The translations under genes and the position numbers were made by a program. Positions 15,567 through 23,586 of a stretch of DNA of 64,000 bases are shown one piece after another. The notes under the pieces are model-generated. The model did no database searches and was not told the DNA's origin. It saw only the letters and a list, made by a program, of their open reading frames with translations. How positions within the stretch are numbered: the stretch's first letter is position 1; each line of letters opens with the position of its first letter. Source of the stretch: JAKFEW01 sp036675505 (lineage in GTDB: Bacteria > Cyanobacteriota > Sericytochromatia > S15B-MN24 > JAQBPE01); NCBI GenBank assembly GCA_036675505.1, contig JAKFEW010000060.1:1-64000 (forward strand). The letters run 5' to 3'.

Positions 15567-16079
15567 ATGTCTCAGTCCGCCGTCGTCGTTCCGTTCGAGG
15601 CCGATCCCGCGCTCGTGCTCATCCGGGCCGAGGGTCCCGTGCTCTACGTGGGCGCGCCCGTGGCGCCCGGCTGGGCCGCCTGGGCCGCCCGCCTGGATTC
15701 GCTGCTCGCCGCGAGCTGCCGCGCGCTCGGCCAGAAGGGCCGCCGCGCCCGCCGCGTCACCGTCACCCTGCAGTACGCCGACGGCCGCCGCCGCCGCCGC
15801 TCGCTGGCCCTGCCGCACGCCACCGACGACGCGCGCAGCATGCTGCCCGCGGCCCTGGGCCTGCTCCGGCTGCTGGTCGCCGAGCGGCCCGGCATGCCGA
15901 GCAAGCTCTCGATCCACCTCGGCCAGCTGACCCGCCGCGACGGCCGCGCGCTGCAGGCGGGTCGCCCGGTGCGCTTCCGCACCCGCCCGCGGCGCGGCCT
16001 CGTGCAGAACGCCTGGATGCGCGCGGTGGCCGCTGTCGCGATCCTCGTCGGGATGCCGATGATGCTTCCGCTTCGCTAG
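15567..16079 (+). CDS. Free-standing Y-family polymerase little-finger-like protein
   Basis: 170 aa. The central part (about 68-125; RRVTVTLQYADGRRRRRSL, LPHATDDARSMLPAALGLL, PSKLSIHLGQL) resembles the little-finger domain of Y-family DNA polymerases. The same pattern is seen in the neighbouring DinB: ARTVAVKVRYHDFETV, LPQATDDDDTIASTALALF, RLLGVTLSQF. There is no palm or finger domain. The basic C-terminus ends in a hydrophobic segment (AVAAVAILVGMPMMLPL) that could be a tail anchor. GGAGG lies upstream of ATG 15567. It follows an SOS-type promoter and precedes dinB by 110 bases. It might modulate DinB by mimicking its little finger or by binding the clamp or DNA (inference). Confidence 0.65.
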   Translation: MSQSAVVVPFEADPALVLIRAEGPVLYVGAPVAPGWAAWAARLDSLLAASCRALGQKGRRARRVTVTLQYADGRRRRRSLALPHATDDARSMLPAALGLLRLLVAERPGMPSKLSIHLGQLTRRDGRALQAGRPVRFRTRPRRGLVQNAWMRAVAAVAILVGMPMMLPLR

Positions 16080-16110
16080 CCTCCGAGGGCCGTGACAGGG
16101 CCGAAAAGCA

Positions 16111-16153
16111 ACCCGCCTTTCCCTTTGCTTGCAGGCGCGGGGGAAAGGCGGGT
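16111..16153 (+). other. Strong hairpin between the little-finger-like gene and dinB
   Basis: Perfect 13-bp stem ACCCGCCTTTCCC / GGGAAAGGCGGGT with a 17-base loop. There is no T-run after it, so it is not a standard terminator. It may be an attenuator or processing site that sets the level of dinB relative to the upstream gene. Confidence 0.6.
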
Positions 16154-16189
16154 GAACGATTAGAGACACCCGAAAGGAGGCCCCTCATC

Positions 16190-17401
16190 ATGGCTGAGTA
16201 TAACATAACGCCTCCCACAAAAGACCGAACGGTTCTCCATGTCGACATGGACGCGTTCTTCGCGAGCGTGGCCCAGCTTGATGAGCCCACGCTGCGCGGC
16301 AAGCCCGTGATCGTGGGCGGCCACAGCCTTCGGCGCGGCGTCGTGAGCTCGGCCAGCTACGAGGCCCGCGCGTTCGGCGTCCACTCGGCGATGCCGCTCT
16401 ATCAGGCGCTGGAGCGCTGCCCGCGCGCGGTGGTGGTGCCGGCGACGATGGACCGATACCGCGAGGTCAACCGCCAGCTGCGCGCGATCTGGGCGCGGCA
16501 CGCGCCGGTGGTGGAGGTGGCCTCGTTCGACGAGGCCTACCTCGAGCTGACCGGCTGCGAGGCGCTGCTCGGCGATCCGGTCGGGGTGGCCCGCGCCATC
16601 CAGCGGGACGTGTGCGACGAGACCGGCGTGACCTGCTCGGTGGGGATGGCGACCAGCAAGCTGCTCGCGAAGGTCGCGAGCAAGCGCCACAAGCCGCGCG
16701 GCCTCTGTGTCGTGCCGGCCGGCGAGGAGGCCGCCTGGCTCGCCCCGCTCAAGATCTCGGACCTCCACGGCGTCGGGCCCGCCACCGCGCAGAAGCTCGC
16801 CGACGTGGGAATCGTGCGGGTGGGTCAGCTGCTCGAGGTGCCGGAGAAGCAGCTCGCGCGCTACTTCGGGCCGGGCGCCGCGCAGCTGCAGTTGATGGCG
16901 CGCGGGATCGACCCGCGGCCCGTCTCGGCGCATGGGGCCGCCAAGTCGATCGGTGCGGAGACCACGTTCGATCGCGACGTCGTGGCGCGCGAGCGCCTCG
17001 AGGCGGTGTTCCGCGACCTCGTGCAGGAGGTCGCCTACCGTGCCCGCAAGGCCGGCGTGCTCGCCCGCACGGTGGCGGTGAAGGTGCGCTACCACGACTT
17101 CGAGACCGTCGGCCGCGCGCGCACGCTGCCGCAGGCGACCGACGACGACGACACGATCGCGAGCACCGCGTTGGCGCTCTTCGACGCCCACGCCGAGGCC
17201 GGACGCCCGGTGCGGCTGCTCGGCGTGACGCTGTCGCAGTTCAGCACGGTGGCGCAGCTCTCGTGGCTGGCGCCCGAGGAGCGCGCGGAGCGCAAGGCGC
17301 TGAACCAGGCGCTGGATCGGCTGCGCGAGCGACACGGCCTGTTCGTGGTGAGCCGGGGGACCCACCTGGGCCGCCGCCGAAAGGGGGCCCAGACTGTATG
17401 A
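16190..17401 (+). CDS. dinB: DNA polymerase IV (Y-family translesion polymerase)
   Basis: 403 aa, a normal length. It carries out error-prone translesion synthesis at stalled forks. N-terminal palm motif VLHVDMDAFFASVAQ and catalytic SFDEAYLELTG (the SxDEAYLD motif) are intact. Helix-hairpin-helix LHGVGPATAQKLADVGI follows, then a little-finger domain with ARTVAVKVRYHDFETVGRAR. ATG 16190 has AGGAGG upstream. It probably belongs to the SOS-controlled unit starting at 15448, with the hairpin at 16111 between the two genes. The C-terminus, past the little finger, has no obvious clamp-binding peptide that I can name with confidence. Confidence 0.96.
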   Translation: MAEYNITPPTKDRTVLHVDMDAFFASVAQLDEPTLRGKPVIVGGHSLRRGVVSSASYEARAFGVHSAMPLYQALERCPRAVVVPATMDRYREVNRQLRAIWARHAPVVEVASFDEAYLELTGCEALLGDPVGVARAIQRDVCDETGVTCSVGMATSKLLAKVASKRHKPRGLCVVPAGEEAAWLAPLKISDLHGVGPATAQKLADVGIVRVGQLLEVPEKQLARYFGPGAAQLQLMARGIDPRPVSAHGAAKSIGAETTFDRDVVARERLEAVFRDLVQEVAYRARKAGVLARTVAVKVRYHDFETVGRARTLPQATDDDDTIASTALALFDAHAEAGRPVRLLGVTLSQFSTVAQLSWLAPEERAERKALNQALDRLRERHGLFVVSRGTHLGRRRKGAQTV

Positions 17402-17429
17402 TAATGGCTTCCTTCCGCCCCTTTGGCGG
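17374..17429. repeat. Inverted repeat spanning the dinB stop
   Basis: CCGCCGAAAGGGG (17374-17386) pairs with CCCCTTTGGCGG (17418-17429), with one bulged base. The loop contains the dinB stop and a TATGATAAT stretch that could be a -10 for the next gene. It may be a transcript-end structure. Confidence 0.4.
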
Positions 17430-17447
17430 GGAGAGGAATGGCAGCCC

Positions 17448-17879
17448 GTGATCCCCTTCGACCTCAACGTCCATGCCGATCCGTCCGACGAAGACGTCCA
17501 CGCGCTCGTCCGCCGGCTGGTCGCCTACAACACCGCCCAGGCCGGCGGCGCGACCTGGCGGGCCCTGCTCGTCGACGTCCGCGACGCCGCCGGCGAGCTG
17601 CTCGGAGGCATCGCAGGCTCCACCTTCTGGGGCTGGCTCTTCATCAGCCACCTGTGGGTGCGCGACGACCTGCGCGGGCAGGGGCTGGGCGCGCAGCTGC
17701 TCGCGGCCGCCGAGGCCGAGGCCAGGGCGCGCGGCTGCCGCCACGCCTATCTCGACACTTTCAGCTTCCAGGCGCCGGGGTTTTACGAGAAGGCCGGCTA
17801 CGCGCCTTTCGGCGTGCTCGCGGACTACCCGGTCGGGAGCGGGCACAGCCGATCGTTCTACACGAAGACGCTCAGCTGA
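17448..17879 (+). CDS. GNAT family N-acetyltransferase
   Basis: 143 aa, one GNAT domain. It transfers an acetyl group from acetyl-CoA to an unknown amine. The acetyl-CoA loop is HLWVRDDLRGQGLGAQLLAA (R/Q-x-x-G-x-G), followed by a helix, then HAYLDTFSFQAPGFYEKAGY with the typical FYEK(A/L)GY signature. The start is GTG 17448, with GAGAGGA upstream at slightly long spacing. It follows dinB by 46 bases. Its last 8 bases overlap the end of the convergent histidine kinase gene. Confidence 0.9.
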   Translation: MIPFDLNVHADPSDEDVHALVRRLVAYNTAQAGGATWRALLVDVRDAAGELLGGIAGSTFWGWLFISHLWVRDDLRGQGLGAQLLAAAEAEARARGCRHAYLDTFSFQAPGFYEKAGYAPFGVLADYPVGSGHSRSFYTKTLS

Positions 17880-19308
17880 CGGGTACCGTCTCGTTGGCCT
17901 GCGGCACGCTCGAGCCCCAGGCCACCAGCGGCAAGGTCACGTGGAACGTGGTGCCCGAGCCGCCGGTGCTGACCACGCCGAACGAGCCGCCCGCGCGGGT
18001 GACCAGGTCGTAGACGTTGCGCAGGCCCACACCGGTGCCGTCCTCGCGGGGCGGCGTGCGGCCGAGCGCGGCCTGCCGGGCCGCCGGGATGCCCGGGCCG
18101 TCGTCGACCACGTGGAAGATCGCCCAGCCGTCCGAGAAGGCGCACCAGAGCCGGACCCGCGCGCCGCTGGCGCAGTGTTGGTGGGCATTGCGGACGAGGT
18201 TGCCGAGCACCTGGTCGAGCTCGATCGGCGAGATGCGCAGCGGCGTCGCGGTGCCGACCGGCGGCTCGATCTCGAGCGTCTGGCACTTGGAGGCCATGAT
18301 CGGCCGGAACGTCACGTCGAGCGCCTCGAGGACCGGCGCGACGTCGGTGCCCACGTCGCGGCCGCCGGTGCGGTCCACGATCCAGGCGAGTTTTTGCTTC
18401 AAGAAGTTCGAGATGAAGGTCAGCTGCCGCTCGAGCGCACCGACGTGGGCCTGCATCTGCGGGTTGTCGCCGGCGTCGTCTTCGATCGCCTCGGCGATGA
18501 GGCCGAGCGCCTGCGTCGAGTTGCGCAGGTCGTGCACGATCTGGCGGACCAGCGCCTCCTGCTCGTGCGCGACCGTCGTGTACAGCTCGGTCTCCGAGCG
18601 GCTCGCCGCGAGCTCGCCGAGCGTGCGGGCGAGCGCCTGGTTCTGCTCTTGCACCTCGCGCCCGAGCGTCTGCTCGCGGGTCAACGAGCGCTCCAGCAGG
18701 TGCACGATCATCGCCATGCCCACCGTGATGGTGAGCAGCCCCGCGGCGGAGGTGAGCGGCGCCAGCAGCTGCGGGTTCCAGGCGAGCACCGCTGGGAAGA
18801 AGAAGGAGTCGACCGCCCACACCCCTGTGACGATCGCGACCACGCGGCTGCCCAGCCCGCCGGGCTCCCCGGCGCGCGGCCAGAACGCCCAGGCGATCGT
18901 CGCCTGACCGGTGGCGAGCAGCATGAACGCCGGCAGGTAGAAAACCTCGGGTAGATGGCCATAGACCGCGACGAGCAGCGCGGAGAGCGCCATCATCGCG
19001 CCGGCGAGCCACCAACGCCAGGGCCGGGCGGGTGTCCGCCCGCGGTAGGCCAGGGCCGAGTCGATCAGGCACAGGCTGCCCGCCACCATGCCGCCGATCG
19101 AGATCAACGAGAGCCAGGGCAGGTGGGTGTAGAGGCTGAACAGCGTGCCGGCTGCGCTCGAAAGCGCACGCCAGCCCTCGCTGCGCACCCACCAGCGGAA
19201 ATAAGGCAGCGGGTATCGCCCCAACACCAGCCACGACAGCCCGAAGACGAGCACCATGGCGAGCGTGTTGAGAATGAGCGCAGGTAGGAGCCAGGGCGAA
19301 TCTAGCAT
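17872..19308 (-). CDS. Membrane histidine kinase with seven-helix N-terminal sensor
   Basis: 478 aa. The N-terminal 215 residues contain about seven hydrophobic helices (for example LLPALILNTLAMVLVFGLSW and LSLISIGGMVAGSLCLIDSA), a membrane-embedded sensor. A coiled-coil helix follows (REVQEQNQALARTLGELAAS), then an atypical H-box QIVHDLRNSTQALGL with the phospho-accepting His in HDLRN. The ATPase domain has NLVRNAHQHC, DDGPGIP and GTGVGLRNV. It is likely active and belongs to a less common HPK subgroup. It lies 36 bases downstream of the PAS kinase at 19345 and may be co-transcribed with the acyl-CoA genes above. No response regulator nearby. Confidence 0.9.
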   Translation of the reverse strand: MLDSPWLLPALILNTLAMVLVFGLSWLVLGRYPLPYFRWWVRSEGWRALSSAAGTLFSLYTHLPWLSLISIGGMVAGSLCLIDSALAYRGRTPARPWRWWLAGAMMALSALLVAVYGHLPEVFYLPAFMLLATGQATIAWAFWPRAGEPGGLGSRVVAIVTGVWAVDSFFFPAVLAWNPQLLAPLTSAAGLLTITVGMAMIVHLLERSLTREQTLGREVQEQNQALARTLGELAASRSETELYTTVAHEQEALVRQIVHDLRNSTQALGLIAEAIEDDAGDNPQMQAHVGALERQLTFISNFLKQKLAWIVDRTGGRDVGTDVAPVLEALDVTFRPIMASKCQTLEIEPPVGTATPLRISPIELDQVLGNLVRNAHQHCASGARVRLWCAFSDGWAIFHVVDDGPGIPAARQAALGRTPPREDGTGVGLRNVYDLVTRAGGSFGVVSTGGSGTTFHVTLPLVAWGSSVPQANETVPVS

Positions 19309-19344
19309 AGGTCGCGGCGCTCGGGTCGGGGGCAGGTCATTGTA

Positions 19345-20508
19345 TCACCCCCGCGATCGCCCCGTCGGGCCGGTCGGCAACTCGAACCAGAACGTGGAGC
19401 CTGCCCCTGGCGTGCTCTCGACCCCGATCGTTCCGCCGTGGGCCTCGACCAGCGCCTTGCTGATGTAGAGCCCGAGCCCCGATCCACCATGTCGCTTGCC
19501 GGCCTCGAGCTGGCCGTAGCGCTGGAAGAGCCGAGGAAGGTCCGCCTGGGCGATGCCGCAGCCCGCGTCGGAGACCTCGCAGCGCACCCGGCCTTCGTGC
19601 GCCCTGACCCGCACGCCCACGCGCTGCGCCGGCGGGGTGAACTTGAGCGCGTTCGCGAGGAGGTTCACGAGCACCTGGCCGATGCGCTGGCCGTCCAACG
19701 CCACGATCACGGGGTCTGCGGGCAGGTCGAGCTCGAAGCGCTGCGCCTGCTTCGAGGCCTGCGGGCGCAGCGCCGTGGCCGCCTCGCGGACGCGCTGGAC
19801 GAAATCGCCGTGTTCCTTGCGGAGCTGGAACATGCCGGCCTCGAGCAGGGCGAAGTCGAGCAGGTCGTCGACCAGGACCTGGAGCCGGCGCGCGTTCACC
19901 TGGACGGTCGCGAGGTACTCGCGGGCCAGGCCGAGGTCGTGGGCGTCGGGCCGGTCGCCTGCGAGCATCTCCTCGATGAACTCCGCGTAGCCGAGCACCG
20001 AGGTCAGCGGCACGCGGAGCTCGTGGGAGACCGCGTTGATGAAGGTGACCTTGAGGCGATCGAGCTCCCGCAGTTGCTCGTTCTGGGCCTGCAGCTCGGC
20101 CTCCATCCGTTTCCGCTCGGTGATATCGCGAAAGACCCAGAGCCGGCCGTAATACGCGCCGTCGGGCGCGGTGGCGGGCGCCGTATAGCGCTCGAAGACC
20201 CGGCCGTCGGTGAGCGGCACCTCCTCTTGCGCGACCTCGCCCGGATGCTCGTACAGGTATTGGACCCGCGCGAGGAAACTGTCCGGGTCGGCCACGCGAT
20301 CGATGACGTAGCCGAGCAGCAGGCGGTCCGCGCCCTCGTCGATCAGCTCGACCGGGATGCCCCACATCTCGCGGAACCGCCGGTTGGAGCTGATCACCCG
20401 CGCATGCTCGTCGACCAGCAGGATGCCGTCCGGCGAGACGTCCTGCTGCACCGCGAGGACGGCGTGGCTGCGCCGCAGGGCCTCTTCGGCCCGGCGCAGC
20501 TCGGTCAC
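19345..20508 (-). CDS. PAS-domain sensor histidine kinase coupled to a CoA-metabolism gene
   Basis: 387 aa, soluble. PAS domain (about 20-135; SPDGILLVDEHARVISSNRR, RDITERKRMEAEL), HisKA with NAVSHELRVPLTSVLGYAEF, and HATPase_c with NLLANALKF, DAGCGIAQADLP and GSGLGLYISKALVEAHGG. The start is GTG 20508: the preceding racemase-like gene ends in GTGA, so the kinase start overlaps that stop and is translationally coupled. This links sensing to acyl-CoA metabolism by arrangement. The sequence strongly resembles the kinase at 10801 in its catalytic half, so the two are probably paralogues. Confidence 0.92.
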   Translation of the reverse strand: MTELRRAEEALRRSHAVLAVQQDVSPDGILLVDEHARVISSNRRFREMWGIPVELIDEGADRLLLGYVIDRVADPDSFLARVQYLYEHPGEVAQEEVPLTDGRVFERYTAPATAPDGAYYGRLWVFRDITERKRMEAELQAQNEQLRELDRLKVTFINAVSHELRVPLTSVLGYAEFIEEMLAGDRPDAHDLGLAREYLATVQVNARRLQVLVDDLLDFALLEAGMFQLRKEHGDFVQRVREAATALRPQASKQAQRFELDLPADPVIVALDGQRIGQVLVNLLANALKFTPPAQRVGVRVRAHEGRVRCEVSDAGCGIAQADLPRLFQRYGQLEAGKRHGGSGLGLYISKALVEAHGGTIGVESTPGAGSTFWFELPTGPTGRSRG

Positions 20509-21632
20509 GCCCTGATCGCCTTATGGCCGAACTCCGCGAGCACGCGCGCCGTATCGGCGCCGAGCGCCGGCACGGGCCGCAGGTCTGGCGGGCCCCAGGC
20601 CGGCAGCCAGGCTCCGGTGCCCGGTAGGCCGCCCGAAGGCGTCGGGATGCGACCGAGGCGCGGCGTCGCGCCGTAGTCGGGGTCCGCGGCGGCGGCGGTG
20701 AGGTCGTTGACGGGGGAGATCGGCAGGTTCAGGTGGGCGATCGCCGCGAGCCAATCGGCGCGCGGCCGCTCGGCGAGGCGCGCGGCGACCCGGGCGCGCG
20801 CGGCCGCGCCGTCGGCGCCAACCGCGAGGCCCTCGCCCGCGAGGTCCGGCAGGCCGATCACCTCGGCGAACTCGGCCCAGAACTTGGGCTCGATCGCGCC
20901 GACCGCGAGGCGCGCGCCGTCAGCGCAGGTGTAGAGGCCGTAGGCCGCAGCCTCGCCCGCGAGCACCGTGGCGGGCAGGCCGGGCGCCCCCGCGGCTCGG
21001 TCCGCGGTCGGCCAGGTGAGGAACGGCAGCGGCCCGATCGCGAGCGGCTGGTCGAGGTGCATGCCGCGGTGGGTGCGGTGGCGGGCCAACAGCGCCGCGA
21101 GCACCGCCGAACAGGCCAGCATCCCGGTGGTCACGTCCGCGATCTGGGCCTGCGGGATCCGCCCGTCACAGGCGTCGGGGAAGAGCGAGAGGAGGCCCGA
21201 GGCCGCCATCAGGTTGAGGTCGTGCGCGACGCGCGGCGAATCCTGGCCAAAGCCCGAGAGCGACACGGTCACCAGGCTGCCGTTGGTCGCCGCGAGGCGC
21301 TCGGGCCCCAGGCCCCAGCGTTCCATCGTGCCGGGGCGGAAGCTCTCCACCAGCACGTCGGCCTGCTTCGCGAGCTTTCGCAGCGCGGCCTGGCCGGCCT
21401 CGGACCGCAGGTCGAGGCAAACCGATTCGGTGCCGCGCAGGAAGGCCCGAAAGCCCGCGCCCACGCCGTCGACGAGGGGCGGCGCGCTGCGCATCGGGTC
21501 GCCCATGCCGGGGTCTTCGATCTTGATCACGCGGGCGCCGAGATCGACGAGCATCCGCGCCAGCACGGCGCCCGGCAACATGCGCGAGAGATCGAGGACG
21601 ACGGTCCCGGCCAGCGGGGAAACCGGCGCCAT
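20505..21632 (-). CDS. CoA-transferase family III protein, alpha-methylacyl-CoA racemase-like
   Basis: 375 aa. Class III CoA-transferase fold (CaiB/BaiF). N-terminal VVLDLSRMLPGAVLARMLVD and ARVIKIEDPG.GDPMR bind CoA. The catalytic region reads VAHDLNLMAASGLLSL and ADVTTGMLACSAVLAALLAR, matching the His and Asp positions of alpha-methylacyl-CoA racemase. It would interconvert (2R)- and (2S)-methylacyl-CoA so that branched chains can enter beta-oxidation. Its ATG follows the acyl-CoA dehydrogenase stop by 1 base (TAGCATG). A true CoA transferase remains possible. Confidence 0.85.
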   Translation of the reverse strand: MAPVSPLAGTVVLDLSRMLPGAVLARMLVDLGARVIKIEDPGMGDPMRSAPPLVDGVGAGFRAFLRGTESVCLDLRSEAGQAALRKLAKQADVLVESFRPGTMERWGLGPERLAATNGSLVTVSLSGFGQDSPRVAHDLNLMAASGLLSLFPDACDGRIPQAQIADVTTGMLACSAVLAALLARHRTHRGMHLDQPLAIGPLPFLTWPTADRAAGAPGLPATVLAGEAAAYGLYTCADGARLAVGAIEPKFWAEFAEVIGLPDLAGEGLAVGADGAAARARVAARLAERPRADWLAAIAHLNLPISPVNDLTAAAADPDYGATPRLGRIPTPSGGLPGTGAWLPAWGPPDLRPVPALGADTARVLAEFGHKAIRA

Positions 21633-21633
21633 G

Positions 21634-23241
21634 CTAGTTCCCGGCCCGGCGGAACGACTTCATGTAGCGCATCATGACGTTCGGGCTCGAAACCTTGATC
21701 TTGCCCATCATGAAGGCCATTTCGGGGCTCTCGCTGCCGTCTTCGATGCCGAGATACAGCTTCTCGGTGCTCGTGACCGTGCAGGACGGCTCGCCATGCA
21801 GGCCCGGCTCGACGGCGCAAGCCGCGCCGTCGATCGCCACGGTCCACTCGGGGGTCGCCGAGTCGGTGAACTTGAAGTGCACACGGGCCGACCAGCCCTC
21901 GGTCTTTTCGGGGCGATGGCGGGACGGCAGTGACCGGAAGAACTCGGCGATCGTCGCCGGCTTTTCCATCACGGCGGTGGCGCCCGCAGCGGGGGCCGCC
22001 GCGACCACGGTCGCCGCCGCGGGCGCGGGGGCGGCCGCGCTCGCGGCCGGTGCGGGAGCGTTTTCGGGGCTGGCCTTCGGCTTGAATTGGAAGTTCACGC
22101 CGTCGATCTCGGCCTTCGCGATGATCTCGCGCATGATTTCGCTGGTGCCGGCCACGATCGTGCCGACCCGCGCGTCGCGGTATAGGCGCGCCATCGGGTA
22201 TTCCTCGACGTACCCGAAGCCGCCGAAGAATTGCAGGCATTCGTCGGAGACACGCTTCTGCAACTCGGTGGCGAGCAGCTTCGCCATCGAGGACTCTTTG
22301 ACCGCAGGCAGGCCTTGCTGGTGCAGCCATGCCGTGTGGTAAATCAGCTGCTTGGCGGCCAGCACCTCGGTGAAGAGGTCCGCGAGCCGGTGGCGCAGCA
22401 CCTGGAACTTGTTGATCGGGCGGCCGAAGGCCTCGCGCTCGCCCATGTACTTGAGCGTATCTTCGAACGCCACGTCGGCGCCCCCGAGCGACATCGCGGC
22501 GGTCACGAGGCGCTCGATCGCGAAGGTCTCCATGATGTACTTGAAGCCGGCGTTCAGCTCGCCCACCAGGTTCTCGGCCGGCACACGCACGTTTTCGTAA
22601 GCGATCTCGGCGGTGTCCGAGCAGTGCCAGCCCATCTTGTTGAGCTTGCTGGCCGAGACGCCCGGCGTGTCGGCATCGACGATGATCATGCTGATGCCAT
22701 GGGCGCCCGCATCCCGGTCCGTCTTGCAGGCGACGACGTGGAAGTCGGCGTACACGCCGTTGGTGATCCAGGTCTTGGCGCCGTTGATCACCCAGTGGTC
22801 GCCGTCGCGCACGGCGGTCGTGCGGAGGGCCGCCACGTCGGAGCCTGCGTCCGGCTCGGAGATGCAGATGGCGCCGATCATCGACCCGTCGATCGAGCCG
22901 CGCAGGTACTTTTCCTTCTGCGCATGGGTGCCGCGGTGCCAGATCGCGCCCGTGGCGATGAACTCCTGCACGCCCACGGCGGCCACGAAGCCGCCCATGC
23001 GCGAGCGGCAGATCTCCTCGAGGAAGACGATGCCGTAGAAGATGTCCGCGTCGGTGCCGCCGTACTCCTCCGGGTGGATGATGCCCAGGAAGCCCATCTC
23101 GCCCATCTTGCGCCAGATGTCACGCGGGATGCGGCGCTGGGCCTCCCAATCCTCGGCGTGGGGGGCGACCTCGGTCTCCATGAAGGCACGGACGGTCTGG
23201 CGGAAAAGTTCGTGCTCCTCGGTGAAGTAGACGGACTTCAT
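21634..23241 (-). CDS. Acyl-CoA dehydrogenase fused to an SCP2 sterol-carrier domain
   Basis: 535 aa. Residues 1-388 form a standard FAD acyl-CoA dehydrogenase (ICISEPDAGSDVAALRTTA, WVINGAKTWITNG, GGFGYVEEYPMARLYRD, GTSEIMREI), which oxidises acyl-CoA to the 2-enoyl form. A 35-residue Ala/Pro linker follows. Residues 425-535 form an SCP2 lipid-binding domain (WTVAIDGAACAVEPGLHGEP, LGIEDGSESPEMAFMMGKIK). SCP2 is known fused to peroxisomal multifunctional enzymes, but this fusion is unusual. It may deliver hydrophobic or branched acyl-CoAs, consistent with the racemase directly downstream. Start at ATG 23241 with GAGGAA upstream, chosen from the family N-terminus. Confidence 0.92.
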   Translation of the reverse strand: MKSVYFTEEHELFRQTVRAFMETEVAPHAEDWEAQRRIPRDIWRKMGEMGFLGIIHPEEYGGTDADIFYGIVFLEEICRSRMGGFVAAVGVQEFIATGAIWHRGTHAQKEKYLRGSIDGSMIGAICISEPDAGSDVAALRTTAVRDGDHWVINGAKTWITNGVYADFHVVACKTDRDAGAHGISMIIVDADTPGVSASKLNKMGWHCSDTAEIAYENVRVPAENLVGELNAGFKYIMETFAIERLVTAAMSLGGADVAFEDTLKYMGEREAFGRPINKFQVLRHRLADLFTEVLAAKQLIYHTAWLHQQGLPAVKESSMAKLLATELQKRVSDECLQFFGGFGYVEEYPMARLYRDARVGTIVAGTSEIMREIIAKAEIDGVNFQFKPKASPENAPAPAASAAAPAPAAATVVAAAPAAGATAVMEKPATIAEFFRSLPSRHRPEKTEGWSARVHFKFTDSATPEWTVAIDGAACAVEPGLHGEPSCTVTSTEKLYLGIEDGSESPEMAFMMGKIKVSSPNVMMRYMKSFRRAGN

Positions 23242-23397
23242 GGCGTTCCTCGGGTGGCGCAGGGGCAGGGACGGCCTTAGTGTACCCGTCCGCCGCTCGC
23301 CTCGTCGCGCCGCGATATGTAAAACCGTGACGAGGCTCGCGGACGGCACGGACACGGCGCGCCACACTGGGACGGAGAACCCGGACCAGGAGGCCCC

Positions 23398-23586
23398 ATG
23401 CGCGCCATCGTCATCCCCGCCACGATCTTCTTGCTGCTCGCCATCGGCGCGCCGCCGACGCTCGCCGCCACGTTGATGCCGGCGCCGATCGAGGCGGTGG
23501 CCCTCAAGCGCCTTCAGCTCGCGTCGTTCGACGCCGACTGGGCCGCCGTGCTCGCGGGCGCAACGCAGGCGCCTTCGCGCCGCTAA
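23398..23586 (+). CDS. Small secreted peptide
   Basis: 62 aa. The signal peptide is clear (RAIVIPATIFLLLAIGAPPT with Ala at the likely cleavage site, LAA). The mature part of about 38 residues is helical and unrecognised. AGGAGG lies 4 nt before ATG 23398, which supports real translation. It stands in the opposite direction between two acyl-CoA genes and its stop overlaps that of fadJ. Function unknown. Confidence 0.6.
   Translation: MRAIVIPATIFLLLAIGAPPTLAATLMPAPIEAVALKRLQLASFDADWAAVLAGATQAPSRR

Noticed and set aside
16221..16236. Second LexA-like box at the start of dinB (CGAACGGTTCTCC)
   Set aside because: The half-sites GAAC and GTTC are too close (no N4 spacer), and it lies inside the coding region.
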